Shown: positions 52,318-61,498 of the stretch, one piece after another | Layout of the letters: every line of letters begins with the position of its first letter | Numbering within the stretch: position 1 is the first letter of the stretch | Made by a program: the position numbers and the translations under genes | Notes under the pieces: generated by a model | Database searches by the model: none | Told to the model about the DNA's origin: nothing | Seen by the model: the letters and a program-made list of their open reading frames with translations, nothing else | DNA from: Shimia ponticola | GTDB taxonomy: Bacteria > Pseudomonadota > Alphaproteobacteria > Rhodobacterales > Rhodobacteraceae | DNA: 64,000 nucleotides | Reading direction: 5' to 3' | Assembly: GCF_007995215.1 (NCBI RefSeq) | Contig: NZ_VCDK01000008.1 | Span: 1-64,000, forward strand

Positions 52318-55277
52318 TCGCCTGCTCCTTTCACTGTGATCCGAAGATGCGCTCCGCGGGGGTCCAACGTCGCGACCTGCACGGGCGTGAGGTAGACGGC
52401 GGCCATGGTGCCGTCGTTGCTTGCGGTGTGGCGCGGGGCCTCATTTATGCCTGTCACGGGGGCGACCGTGCCAAAATCATCGACCTGCGCGGTCAGTACA
52501 CCGGTGACTGTTTCGAGAGCGGCCAGAACCTCCGCCTTGTAGACCGCCTGTCCGAATTCGCGCGTCTCTAGCGAAAAGGCGGCAAGCAGGGCGTCTTGGG
52601 CTGCGGCCAGAATGTCGGCCTGATCATAGGACACGAGGTCCGCGCGCACCGTTGCTCCGATATCAAGAAGAACAGACCCGAATTTGCGGAATGTCGGCAC
52701 GACACCGGGGATGGCGTGGGCGTTGATCAACTCGGTGAGATTGCTCGTCAGGCCGGGCGTGAGCGGCGCTCCCGCTGAGGGGACAACCGTTATCACCACT
52801 TCGCGGATGGCCGAGGCGACGCTGCGCTCTTCGGCGTGGGCGCGCAGGATCGAGGCATGTCCGGCGGTCAGACGTTCGAAATCCTTCAGGGATACGGCGC
52901 GGCCATTGGCGACCAGCCGCGAGGGTGCGTTGCGGCGCACGGACTCGACCGCTTCGCGGTCCGCGCCGCCAGCGGTGGCAAAGGGCTGGTAGATCTCGCC
53001 GACCTTGGGGTGTTTCTTCATGGGCTTTTCAAAGCCCAGTGGCGGCACGGCATTGCCGCGCGACCCAACGCCGACGCGGTGGCGCAAGAGGCCGACATTG
53101 TTTGTCCCGGTCGGCAGGCGGCGGCGGAAATGGATGCGCAGCAATCCGTCTTCGCCCAGTGTCGTCGACCATGCCAGCGCGCCTTCGGCGCTGAGATCAG
53201 CGTAATCGCGATAGTCCCATGCCTCGCCGTCGACCGTGACGGTCATGTCAGGCACGACACCGCTGATCGCCTTGCTTGAGGGGACATGGCTGATTTCACC
53301 GACATTCACGGTAAAGACCTGCGCGCCGAACTCTCCGTCGCCTGATCCCAGCGTCTTGGGGCCCTTTTGTTCCCCGTGGGTGGCCGTCAGCACATTGAGC
53401 CGGATCAGCGTCGATCCAGTCACCAGATGCGAAACGTCTGCATCAGGTTCGATGCGCAGGCGCAGCGGGCTTTCCTGTTCGATCTTGATGATCGACGCAG
53501 ATACATCCGACTGCCCCGGAGCCATTTCATCGCTGAGAATAATCGCGCGGCCAGGGCGCAGAACACCGCGCGCTTCGGCCGATACGCCATCCAGCGTGAT
53601 TACCCGGCTTGATCCGGGCAAAAGCCGCTCCGGGTTGCGGTCATGACCCTGCGCCCGGATCGGGGTTTTGAGTGGGCCGTGGAACTCGGTTTCCTCGGGC
53701 GCAAGTGTCAACGGCCGGTCAAACGTCAGCTCATAAGAGCCAGTGCGCGTCGTGACCTTGACCACACGCAGCGGGATCAGGCTTGCTCCGTCTGCGCTGC
53801 GCGCGACCAGCCAGCTATCGGTAACCATTGACTTGGGTGGTTTGCCCGCAAAGGAGACGACTTTGTGACCTGCATCGCCTAGATCTGCGGTGATGCGGCT
53901 GATCTCATCGACCTTGGCGACCAGCGGGTCCTGATCCGCCAGTTCAAAGAAGGCGCGGCGACCTTCTGCGGCCTGACCGTCGATCTTGACCCCGGCTGGG
54001 TTGGCCGTATCGCCCAGCTTGAACGCCAGTTCGGCATCCGCGACGCCGACAAAGGACGGCGCGCCTCCATCCGCGAAATAAAGGCCCTCGACATCGGGAA
54101 CGCCCAGCTGAAACTCGCCTTCTTTGTCGGCCAGTAATTCGATCAGCGGGCTGACCTTGACCTCACCTTCCAGGGCAAGGTCGGTTTGCAGGCTGATTTT
54201 CGCGCCTTCGACGGCGGCAATCTCGACAATCTCGGACACTCCGTCTGCAAGCACGCGCACCAGACCGCCAACCGACAAAGCGCCTCCGTCCACGAGGACA
54301 AGGTCCAGCACATTGGCTTTGGGTCGGGCGAGGCCTGCACGCACGGCTTCGACCTCGGTCAGCACTTCCAGATCGCCAATCGCCAGAGGGCTGACGCTGC
54401 TGCTATCCGCGATGTCGATCTGGGCGGTTTCATCCGGGTGTCGCGTGACGGCATCAATGATCGCGGCAAAGCCCTGCGTTCCATCCGTCGCGACCACGAT
54501 ATCCCCCGTGGAAAGGCTGGATTTCTCGGGCAAAAGCCATTTCAGGCTGCTTGATCCAAGCGTGACGTTTGTGCGGTTGCGTTGCCAATGACGCGGGCGC
54601 GCGGCGTTGAGATCAGGATGGGCGAGGATGTCGGACGCGGTTTCAAAAATCAGCGTGGCGCCGCCATCGGTGGGCGCGTATTTCATCGGTAGACCGGCTT
54701 TGACCTCGCTCAGGCCTGCGTCCGGTTTCAGGGTCAGCGCCACCAGCGTGCTGGCCGAGGCGGGTGGGGTCGGCTGATAGTTCACCAGAGCGGCCAGACG
54801 GCGTAGGTTGTCCCACTGGGTCGCGGTGCGCAGGTAGCCTTCGTTGGCATAGGCCTGCAAATGTCCTGTCAGAACGTGGCTTGCGCGCGCCATGGCACGC
54901 AGGATTTCCCATGCGTGGTCCGGGGTCGGACCGTCGGTGTATTGGTCCTGAAGCCTCGCGGCGCGGTCGCCCCGGCTTTCGGTCGTGTCGGGGATCACAG
55001 GTGCTATGCGGTCCCAATCGACTTTGGCCGCGAGGGCGCGCCATTGTTCGGGGGTGCGCAAAGCGCGGCGCACCGGATCGCTGTCATCCAGCCAAAGGTC
55101 ACGCCAGTCATCGGCTGAGCGTGCATCGTCGGGTCCGCCGCGCATGTAGAGCCCCAGCGCCGCGAGCCGCAGTTCTTCAAGCCAGACAGCCGCGTTGCCA
55201 TCCACATAATCAAACCGGGTCAGACCGGCGCGGTTCCAGCGGGTCAGGTCCGTGCGGGTATGGGGTGCATGGGTCAT
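52314..55277 (-). CDS. Baseplate J-like wedge protein, large form (Afp12/Pvc12-like)
   Basis: 987 residues. The C-terminal third carries the baseplate J core: NAPSRLVANGRAVSLKDFERLTAGHASILRAHA, VVITVVPSAGAPLTP, IGATVRADLVSYDQADIL. A long N-terminal region (Trp-rich start, then beta-rich) is usual in eCIS Pvc12 homologues. It forms baseplate wedges with the smaller J-like protein encoded immediately upstream, with which it overlaps by four bases. Confidence 0.85.
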   Translation of the reverse strand: MTHAPHTRTDLTRWNRAGLTRFDYVDGNAAVWLEELRLAALGLYMRGGPDDARSADDWRDLWLDDSDPVRRALRTPEQWRALAAKVDWDRIAPVIPDTTESRGDRAARLQDQYTDGPTPDHAWEILRAMARASHVLTGHLQAYANEGYLRTATQWDNLRRLAALVNYQPTPPASASTLVALTLKPDAGLSEVKAGLPMKYAPTDGGATLIFETASDILAHPDLNAARPRHWQRNRTNVTLGSSSLKWLLPEKSSLSTGDIVVATDGTQGFAAIIDAVTRHPDETAQIDIADSSSVSPLAIGDLEVLTEVEAVRAGLARPKANVLDLVLVDGGALSVGGLVRVLADGVSEIVEIAAVEGAKISLQTDLALEGEVKVSPLIELLADKEGEFQLGVPDVEGLYFADGGAPSFVGVADAELAFKLGDTANPAGVKIDGQAAEGRRAFFELADQDPLVAKVDEISRITADLGDAGHKVVSFAGKPPKSMVTDSWLVARSADGASLIPLRVVKVTTRTGSYELTFDRPLTLAPEETEFHGPLKTPIRAQGHDRNPERLLPGSSRVITLDGVSAEARGVLRPGRAIILSDEMAPGQSDVSASIIKIEQESPLRLRIEPDADVSHLVTGSTLIRLNVLTATHGEQKGPKTLGSGDGEFGAQVFTVNVGEISHVPSSKAISGVVPDMTVTVDGEAWDYRDYADLSAEGALAWSTTLGEDGLLRIHFRRRLPTGTNNVGLLRHRVGVGSRGNAVPPLGFEKPMKKHPKVGEIYQPFATAGGADREAVESVRRNAPSRLVANGRAVSLKDFERLTAGHASILRAHAEERSVASAIREVVITVVPSAGAPLTPGLTSNLTELINAHAIPGVVPTFRKFGSVLLDIGATVRADLVSYDQADILAAAQDALLAAFSLETREFGQAVYKAEVLAALETVTGVLTAQVDDFGTVAPVTGINEAPRHTASNDGTMAAVYLTPVQVATLDPRGAHLRITVKGAGE

Positions 55278-56518
55278 CCGACCTCTCCTCCGTTCACGGT
55301 GATGCGGATTGTGCCTTGGGCCGGGTTGCGCGGGGCGTTTTGACAGCGGATGAATTCGTCCGCCTCGACCGGGATCACGCCTTCGGATGTCTGGTCGGGA
55401 AAGGCGGAGCCGACGCGTTTGAACAGGTTCAGGCAGGCAACGGCCACACCTTCGACCTGCATCGCGGCTTCGATGATATCCGATGCATAAAGCCCTTCGC
55501 CAAAGCGCAGGCGTCCGGGTTCAAAGAACCCGCCCTGATCGGCTGTGAACACCTGTTCCAAGGCATGGCGAAGTTCAGAGCGGAAATAGCCGGGCTTGGC
55601 GCGGACCGAGAGCACGATCGACACAGACGCCGCGCGTGCCGTTTCAAGGAACACTTCTGAGCCGATCATGCGGTATTGCTCGATCATCCCGCGCAGGATG
55701 CGGCGTCCCGTCAGTCCCGCGTTCACAGGCGGCAGGTCGAGGCCCCGCGCGGCATGAAAGTCCTGAATATCGGCCCAGAGTTCGGGAGATAGCGCGCTTG
55801 GATGGGCGCTGTCGGATTCCGCGTCATGCAGGCTCTTGTCCAGTCCGACATCGCCGAACAGCAGCGCGGCGATCATGATCGAATGCCAGCTTCCAGTCCA
55901 TTGCAACCGGGCCTGCGCGAGCGCGACCAAAGGATGGCTTTCCATGACGGTGGCATGATCCTGAACGGTCACCATGCGGTTCTGTTCTGTGATGCGACGC
56001 GGCGCATTGCGGCGAGCCGCCTCCATCTGGGCGGGGTTGGCGCGCCAGTAGTCCTCGATCAAGGCCCCCATGGGCGGCAGGTTGGCACGAGCCTCAGATT
56101 CGGAGGTGCCATCGGCCATGGCGCGGGCCAGGGCCTCTTTCTCAAGGCTGCGCTGCGTGCCGGCGTCAACCTCCCAACCGATCAGTTTCAGCAAACGGCG
56201 CACGCTTTCGGGGCGGCGGGCGGTGTCGATAAAGCGTTCGGCCTGCACCCGGTCGAGCGCGTGGGAAGCGCGATCCAGCGCGGCGGCCAGAACTTCGACA
56301 ATCACCACCTCCATATCGGCACTGGTCCAGCGGCGGCGTTCGGGGAACCGGCTGGCCAGTTCCTGCATCATGAAGAGGCGGAAGCTGTCGTAATCGCGGG
56401 CCTTCCAGTCGAAATCATCGTCGATCCGGGGCAGTGGCAAAGGCAACACCGCCGCGCGCGACCCGCAATCGGGGCAGCCATCGTCAAAGCGCAGTTCGGG
56501 GGCGGGAAGCTCAGCCAT
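55274..56518 (-). CDS. Baseplate J-like wedge protein, small form (Afp11/Pvc11-like)
   Basis: 414 residues. The N-terminus has a CPDCGSR Cys pair, followed by DFDWKARDYDSFRLFMMQELASRFPERR, VEVLAAALDRASHALDRVQAERFIDTARRPESVRRLLKLIGW. That order is conserved in eCIS and phage-like baseplate J proteins. The C-terminal YFRSELRHALEQVF and IIEAAMQVEGV blocks agree. It overlaps the gp25 gene upstream by eight bases. Confidence 0.85.
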   Translation of the reverse strand: MAELPAPELRFDDGCPDCGSRAAVLPLPLPRIDDDFDWKARDYDSFRLFMMQELASRFPERRRWTSADMEVVIVEVLAAALDRASHALDRVQAERFIDTARRPESVRRLLKLIGWEVDAGTQRSLEKEALARAMADGTSESEARANLPPMGALIEDYWRANPAQMEAARRNAPRRITEQNRMVTVQDHATVMESHPLVALAQARLQWTGSWHSIMIAALLFGDVGLDKSLHDAESDSAHPSALSPELWADIQDFHAARGLDLPPVNAGLTGRRILRGMIEQYRMIGSEVFLETARAASVSIVLSVRAKPGYFRSELRHALEQVFTADQGGFFEPGRLRFGEGLYASDIIEAAMQVEGVAVACLNLFKRVGSAFPDQTSEGVIPVEADEFIRCQNAPRNPAQGTIRITVNGGEVG

Positions 56519-56936
56519 TGGTCACCTCGAACGCGTGGGTTTCTTCGCGGTTCAGCGCGGCAATGGTGTAGGAAATGCGCACCATCAGGACCGCCTCGTT
56601 GCCGTCGCCTGCACTGACGCTAACCTGAATGGATTTCGGGTCGACTTCACCGGCAAGAGCATCGGCGAGCGCGCCATAAAGGCGGTTCTGAGCGAGCTCC
56701 CACAGCGGCTGCGCGTTCATTTCGAATACGTGTTGACGTGCGCCAAAGCCGTATTCGGGCCGAAACACGCGCTCGCCCGGTGAGGTGAACAGCACCTGTT
56801 CCACCTGTTCGCGAATGTGTTCGAACCGCTCGGACGTTGCCGCGCCTTCGCGGCCCATTCGGAAAGGGAACGACATATAGGCGACGCGGGGCAGGGTCGA
56901 CGTGGCGCGGGTGGATGTGCTGGGTGTGTTCGTCAT
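56511..56936 (-). CDS. gp25/GPW-like baseplate protein (Afp9/Pvc9-like)
   Basis: 141 residues. It has AYMSFPFRMGREGAATSERFEHIREQVEQVLFTSPGERVFRPEYGFGARQHVFE in order over residues 19-72, containing the EPR-like RVFRPEYG core of the gp25/lysozyme-fold family. It joins sheath to baseplate wedge. It lies three bases after the spike gene's stop. Confidence 0.9.
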   Translation of the reverse strand: MTNTPSTSTRATSTLPRVAYMSFPFRMGREGAATSERFEHIREQVEQVLFTSPGERVFRPEYGFGARQHVFEMNAQPLWELAQNRLYGALADALAGEVDPKSIQVSVSAGDGNEAVLMVRISYTIAALNREETHAFEVTNG

Positions 56937-56939
56937 GAC

Positions 56940-57764
56940 TTAGCTCGCCTTCGTTTTCATCGTGGCGTGGGCCGGGGCAGGGGCCGGGGTGGTCGGTGGG
57001 CCGGTCACCCCGCTGGGGCCGGGGATCGGATGCTGGTGGGCGTTGAAGATGTTGAGAAAGCTGTCCTTCACGAGGGCCGCGCCGCCCGATCCCGCGAGGT
57101 TCACGCTGGAGCCTGTGATGTTCACGGTCGAAGAGGTCGTGATGTCGACGCCGCCGCCTGCGCAGACGATCTCGTTGCCGTTGGAGTCGACGCAGGTCAT
57201 GCCCGATGAGGTCATCGAGATGCTGTTGCCATTGGCGTCCTCGACGGTCAGCTCGCCAGCCTCGGCATCCAGCGTCACTGTCCCGCCATCCTGCCCGGTC
57301 AATTGGATCGACCCGTTTTCATCGAGCAGGATCTCAGCCTCGTTGCCGGAAGTCAGAGTGATCCGCGCGGCGTCGTCGGTGTCGTCAAAGACCAGCTTGT
57401 GACCGGCACGGGTCATCAAGACCTTGTGGTCGGGATTTTCATAAGCCTCGGGAACTTCGCCCTCGGCCCGCCAGAACGTGCCGGACCAGACGGGGGAGGA
57501 CGCGTCGCCTTCGAGGAATTCGGCCACCACGGATGCCCCAACCGGTGGGACCGACAGCATCCCCACCTGATCTGCACCGCCATAGGGCACGATGGGCAGC
57601 GCCCAAGTGCTGTCGACTTGCCCCAGAACCGACGGGATCGACAGGATCAGACGCCCCATGGCTTGCGGGTCCTCGTTATCGACGACAATCGCGCGGAATT
57701 TGCCGTAATACTTGGTCTCCTGCGCGCGGGTCGTGGCCTCGATACTGCGAAAGATCTCACTCAT
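56940..57764 (-). CDS. VgrG/gpV-like spike protein (Afp8/Pvc8-like)
   Basis: 274 residues. An OB-fold (residues 20-95, KFRAIVVDNEDPQAMGRLILSIPSVLG, VGASVVAEFLEGD) is followed by beta-helix repeats with regular GNSI, SGMTCVD and STVNITGSSVNL steps. It ends in a Pro-rich tail (GPPTTPAPAPAH). The trimer should form the needle tip under the tube. No separate PAAR gene was found, so the tail may take that role or the tip gene lies elsewhere. Confidence 0.88.
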   Translation of the reverse strand: MSEIFRSIEATTRAQETKYYGKFRAIVVDNEDPQAMGRLILSIPSVLGQVDSTWALPIVPYGGADQVGMLSVPPVGASVVAEFLEGDASSPVWSGTFWRAEGEVPEAYENPDHKVLMTRAGHKLVFDDTDDAARITLTSGNEAEILLDENGSIQLTGQDGGTVTLDAEAGELTVEDANGNSISMTSSGMTCVDSNGNEIVCAGGGVDITTSSTVNITGSSVNLAGSGGAALVKDSFLNIFNAHQHPIPGPSGVTGPPTTPAPAPAHATMKTKAS

Positions 57765-57774
57765 GGCATCCTCC

Positions 57775-58950
57775 TCAGAACAGGCTCGAAATGGCGGAAA
57801 TGACGGAATTGAGCGGCGGTGCGCCGACGCTATCGGTTTCGCCCGTTGCGTTGCGGATCAGCTGGAACCCTTGGCGGTATCCTTCGGGCGAGAATTTGTG
57901 CGTGACGGTGTCGACGTAATAGAGGCCACCATTGCGGCTGCCGGTGCCATCGACCGAAACGGTCAGACCGGGCAGCAGGACATGACCATAAAGCGTCCCG
58001 TCCAGTTCCCCCGTCGCCATCACTTTGAACGCGTTTTCATTGGCAAGGCCCTGCGCGCGGGCAGTCATTTCCTCTTCGGTCTCGTCGCCTTCTTTCTTGA
58101 CCTTCCAAACCGATGGCGTGCCGAGACCTGCACCTGCGGCCCCTGTCGGAACCTGCCCCAAGAGCGGTTCATCGGGTGCGACGGTGACGGCCACGGGGTC
58201 GGTACCGCCATCGCGTGGGGCGATTTCAAAGGCGACGGCGTCGGGTTTCTGGCCGTCTTCCGAGACGTTGAAGGACAGGCAATTCGTGGCGTCGCCCGCA
58301 TAGACCATGATCGCCGCTTGCGGGTCGCCATCCAGCCGTTTGGGGCCGAAATAGACACTGCCCCGGCGAAAGATCAGCTCGAACCCATTGGCCTTGGCTC
58401 GTTCGCGCATGAACTGGATCGGGCGGCCATCCTGGGACAGCGCACGCGAGGCGGCACCGTCCGGTCCGGCCTCCATGCCAAGCGACAGGGGTTTGATCAG
58501 TTCGGTGATGATCGTGCGGTCGGTGACCGGTTGGTCCTCGGTCCCCCAGACCTCGCGCACATGCTCTCGGTTGAAAGCGGCGCTTTCGTCCATGAACTCA
58601 ATGGTCAGCTTCGCTTCGCCGCCATTCTGCGGATAGTTCGGCTTCAGCGCGGTGATGAAGCCGCGCAGGATTTCATCTGTGTGGGTCTGAAAATCCGCTG
58701 AAATCACGATCGGCTCCCACGGCGCGAAAAGCCCGCTGTCAGACCCCATCCATTGGCCTGCCTCGTCGCGGCGGTCGTCAATCGTGATGGTGCCGCCTGC
58801 CGCCTCAAGCCTTGAGGTCTGCACCTCAATTGCGCTTACCAGAGGGGCCAGATTGCCGATATCCTGTTTGGCCGCGCCGACCTCAATGATGACCGAGGCG
58901 GCCTGACGGAACCCGGGATCCAGTAGATCGGCAAGCAGGCTGACCATCAC
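57775..58950 (-). CDS. Phage late control gpD-like baseplate hub protein
   Basis: 391 residues. The gpD/gp27-like hub shows TSRLEAAGGTITIDDRRDEA, PWEPIVISADF, a middle domain with GFELIFRRGSVYFGP, and a C-terminal LPGLTVSVDGTGSRNGGLYYVDTVTHKFSPEG, typical of this family. It adapts the sixfold tube to the threefold spike encoded next. The start overlaps the LysM gene's stop. Confidence 0.87.
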   Translation of the reverse strand: MMVSLLADLLDPGFRQAASVIIEVGAAKQDIGNLAPLVSAIEVQTSRLEAAGGTITIDDRRDEAGQWMGSDSGLFAPWEPIVISADFQTHTDEILRGFITALKPNYPQNGGEAKLTIEFMDESAAFNREHVREVWGTEDQPVTDRTIITELIKPLSLGMEAGPDGAASRALSQDGRPIQFMRERAKANGFELIFRRGSVYFGPKRLDGDPQAAIMVYAGDATNCLSFNVSEDGQKPDAVAFEIAPRDGGTDPVAVTVAPDEPLLGQVPTGAAGAGLGTPSVWKVKKEGDETEEEMTARAQGLANENAFKVMATGELDGTLYGHVLLPGLTVSVDGTGSRNGGLYYVDTVTHKFSPEGYRQGFQLIRNATGETDSVGAPPLNSVISAISSLF

Positions 58951-59285
58951 ACACCCCCATCACGGCGGCGTGGGATCAGGACGGGTTCGCCCATGGCCTC
59001 TTGTGCATGGTCATCCGCGTCCGGGTTGGCATCGGGACCGTAGACCAGATCTTCTGCAAAGAGCGTGCCTGCGTTGCAGTCCGCGACCCTGCGCCAGTCA
59101 CGCGGGTTGGCGTAGTATTCATGGCCCAAGCGATCCAGACGATCACCGGTTGCGACGGCATGTTCAAGGATCGGCTCAGGGTCCGCGACGGGCCGGGGGC
59201 GCACCCCGCGAAACGCGGGCTTTGCGCCGTCTTCGGACTCAAATCCTGGGAGGTTTTCGTAGTAGCTGCCTTTGAAGAAGGCCAT
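58947..59285 (-). CDS. LysM-containing tail protein (gpX-like) of the eCIS
   Basis: 112 residues. The LysM-type motif reads ATGDRLDRLGHEYYANPRDWRRVADCN, preceded by a short N-terminus (FFKGSYYENLPGFESEDG). Small LysM proteins at this position stabilise the tube-baseplate hub. It is followed with a four-base overlap by the gpD-like gene. Confidence 0.85.
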   Translation of the reverse strand: MAFFKGSYYENLPGFESEDGAKPAFRGVRPRPVADPEPILEHAVATGDRLDRLGHEYYANPRDWRRVADCNAGTLFAEDLVYGPDANPDADDHAQEAMGEPVLIPRRRDGGV

Positions 59286-59299
59286 TTGTCAGAGCCTTT

Positions 59300-59917
59300 C
59301 TAGCTGATGAGGTTAAGCGCCGTGCCCATCGTCTGACGGACCTTTTCAGCGGTGAAGAATGGGTTGGCGCTTTCGATGACTTGCATCGTGAGGCCCATCT
59401 CGGCGCGGTAGGGCATGAGGTTGGGCAGATGCAGGGTCTCTTTCTGCGACACGGACGTCAGAAAGACCGGCAAGAGCTGCATGCCCCAGGCAAAGATCAG
59501 GACGGAGGCCACCTCTTGCCGCTCGAACGCGCGCGCACCGGGCAGACCAAGGGAGGAGAGCACTTTCACGCCGCCCGGACCCTGCACCTTGGGTTCGGCC
59601 ATGGCGCGCAGTGTGTCGATCTGAGGTTGCACGCCAAAGGTCGCGGCAATCGTGTTGCCGTCGTTCATCTTGTCGGTGGCATCAAGCATGATCGTGACCG
59701 AAAAGCTTTCGGCCTGCATTTCGACGCCTTGCGCCACGCGCGCGGTTTCGAGAGGCGAGACAAAGTCATACCCACCCCGTGCGCCCGGCGCGTTACCAGT
59801 TTTGACGGACACGGTGCGCGTGCGCGAAATGTCCTGCGGGTTGAACGCGAATTGCAGCGCAAGCGGCGGGATCGTCAGCCCGTATTCAAAGAGCATGCCT
59901 TTGGTCTCAACGGCCAT
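59300..59917 (-). CDS. CIS tube-initiator/hub protein (Pvc7 N-terminal-like)
   Basis: 205 residues. It begins with a beta-rich core (LTIPPLALQFAFNPQDISRTRTVSVKTG) and has LETARVAQGVEMQAESFSVTIMLDA, matching the contractile injection system tube-protein domain found at the hub rather than the main tube. In Pvc systems a LysM is fused to this domain; here the LysM is a separate downstream gene. It overlaps the small upstream gene by 11 bases. Confidence 0.8.
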   Translation of the reverse strand: MAVETKGMLFEYGLTIPPLALQFAFNPQDISRTRTVSVKTGNAPGARGGYDFVSPLETARVAQGVEMQAESFSVTIMLDATDKMNDGNTIAATFGVQPQIDTLRAMAEPKVQGPGGVKVLSSLGLPGARAFERQEVASVLIFAWGMQLLPVFLTSVSQKETLHLPNLMPYRAEMGLTMQVIESANPFFTAEKVRQTMGTALNLIS

Positions 59918-60119
59918 AGGTCCCTCCCTTGCGCGGCATTTGCATGGTCACGGATTGCGCAATCTGCGCACCGGTCTGGCCTTTTGCGGTGATCTGCGTT
60001 GGCGGCGTGCCGCCTTTGGCGATCTCTTGTGCAATGGCTTCGCCAATGGCGCGGGCGTCGTGGCCCGCTGTGTTGGCCAGATGGGCAGGCAAGGTCAGTT
60101 TCAGACGCTTGATCCTCAT
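59907..60119 (-). CDS. Small conserved eCIS protein (about 70 residues)
   Basis: 70 residues with a basic N-terminal strand (MRIKRLKLTLPAHL) and a helix (DARAIGEAIAQEIAKGG). The start overlaps the AAA ATPase stop (ATGA) and the 3' end overlaps the hub gene, so it is translated within the operon rather than being a chance frame. Similar small proteins occur at this place in eCIS loci. Function unknown; a chaperone or hub plug is possible. Confidence 0.7.
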   Translation of the reverse strand: MRIKRLKLTLPAHLANTAGHDARAIGEAIAQEIAKGGTPPTQITAKGQTGAQIAQSVTMQMPRKGGTYGR

Positions 60120-61498
60120 GACCCGTCCTCCGCATCCAGAAACTCAGCGAGGAACCCGATTTCGGCCCGGCGGACCTGACGGCTGTCTTTGTCCAGCTCG
60201 GCCCAGACTGCGCGGGCGATGTGGGGCCAGTCGATGGCGTCCTCGGCCTCTGCCGCCAGCACGGCGGCATAAGTCGCCGCGTTCGAAATTGCGCCGCCGG
60301 GCAGGCCAACGGCGTCGCCCAGTTGCACCAAGTCGAGCCGATCCGAGCGCGGCGCAGCTTTGGGCAGGAGGACATCCCAAAGCCGCGCGCGCGACGCCGC
60401 ATCGGGCGTCGGGAAATCGACGACAATCTGGAACCGGCGCAAAAACGCGGCATCGACATTGGACCGCAGGTTGGTGGTCAGGATCACTGGACCACTGTGC
60501 CGTTCAAATCGGGCCAACATGTGCGAGACCTCAAGGTTCGCATAACGATCGCGTGCGTCGGACACGTCACCGCGTTTGCCCAAGAGGCCGTCGGCCTCGT
60601 CGATTTGCAGGATCGCGCGGCGGCCTTCGATGGCATCAAGCAGCGCGTTCAGGTTTGCCTCGGTCTCGCCCACGTATTTCGACATGATCCGACCGAGATC
60701 GAGCGAGAACAGCGACCACGGCTCGCCCGTGCGGCGGGTCAAATCCTGCGCCAGAACGGCGGCGGCAAAGCTCTTTCCCGTTCCCGACGGCCCGGAAAAC
60801 AGTGCCAGCGGCCCAAAGACGCGGCGCGCATCCCAATCGCGTTTGATTTGCTCAGACCTGTGAATCCATGCCGTGAAATCCGTTAGACGGCGCAGGGTGG
60901 CGGCGGGGAGAACAAGGTCGTCCCAATCGCCCGACGCCTCGCTCAGATGTGCTCCCGACGGCGGGGCCAGTTCCGGATCACGGCCGAGCACCGCACGGAT
61001 AAGCAGGGGGGTCGGGCGGATGATCTGGGATGGGGTTGCCCCCTCGACCCGGATCAGACCCAGCCGGACAATCGGAGCCGTCGACACGAGGCGTTGAAAC
61101 AACAGGCTGACATCGCCCGCGTCGCTCAGCATCAAAAGCTCTTGGATCAGGGCTATCCCAGGCCACGGGCTGGCGGCCTGTGGCTGCAGGGATTGGATAC
61201 GCGGTCCCATGGCCGGCCACGCCACAGGAGCCAAAGCAAGTGCCATGAGATCAAGGTCCAGCCGTGTGATCCCGTTCAGATCCTCGCTGCTGAACGGCCC
61301 CATGAGACCGGCCCACGACCCTGATGTCCGGGCTTCGTCTGATGCATCGGCGAGCGTCTCGAATTGATCGGCAAAGCTGTCGGGCATCTGCTGCCCCGTG
61401 CGCACAGCCTCAGCCAGTGCCAACATCTGATCAATGCGCGCCCATTCGGTTGCCAGCATCGCCTGTGTCACGGCGCGGTCTTCGGTGGCCATGTTCAT
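60116..61498 (-). CDS. AAA+ ATPase of the contractile injection system (Afp15/Pvc15-like)
   Basis: 460 residues. The AAA core has Walker A SGPSGTGKSF near residue 236, Walker B AILQIDEADGLLG, sensor 1 VILTTNLRSNVD and Arg finger region FLRRFQIVVDF. An N-terminal helical domain precedes it. This ATPase is a hallmark of eCIS loci and is absent from most phage tails; it is thought to assist assembly or cargo loading. It is coupled to the DUF4255 gene by a four-base overlap. Confidence 0.92.
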   Translation of the reverse strand: MNMATEDRAVTQAMLATEWARIDQMLALAEAVRTGQQMPDSFADQFETLADASDEARTSGSWAGLMGPFSSEDLNGITRLDLDLMALALAPVAWPAMGPRIQSLQPQAASPWPGIALIQELLMLSDAGDVSLLFQRLVSTAPIVRLGLIRVEGATPSQIIRPTPLLIRAVLGRDPELAPPSGAHLSEASGDWDDLVLPAATLRRLTDFTAWIHRSEQIKRDWDARRVFGPLALFSGPSGTGKSFAAAVLAQDLTRRTGEPWSLFSLDLGRIMSKYVGETEANLNALLDAIEGRRAILQIDEADGLLGKRGDVSDARDRYANLEVSHMLARFERHSGPVILTTNLRSNVDAAFLRRFQIVVDFPTPDAASRARLWDVLLPKAAPRSDRLDLVQLGDAVGLPGGAISNAATYAAVLAAEAEDAIDWPHIARAVWAELDKDSRQVRRAEIGFLAEFLDAEDGS

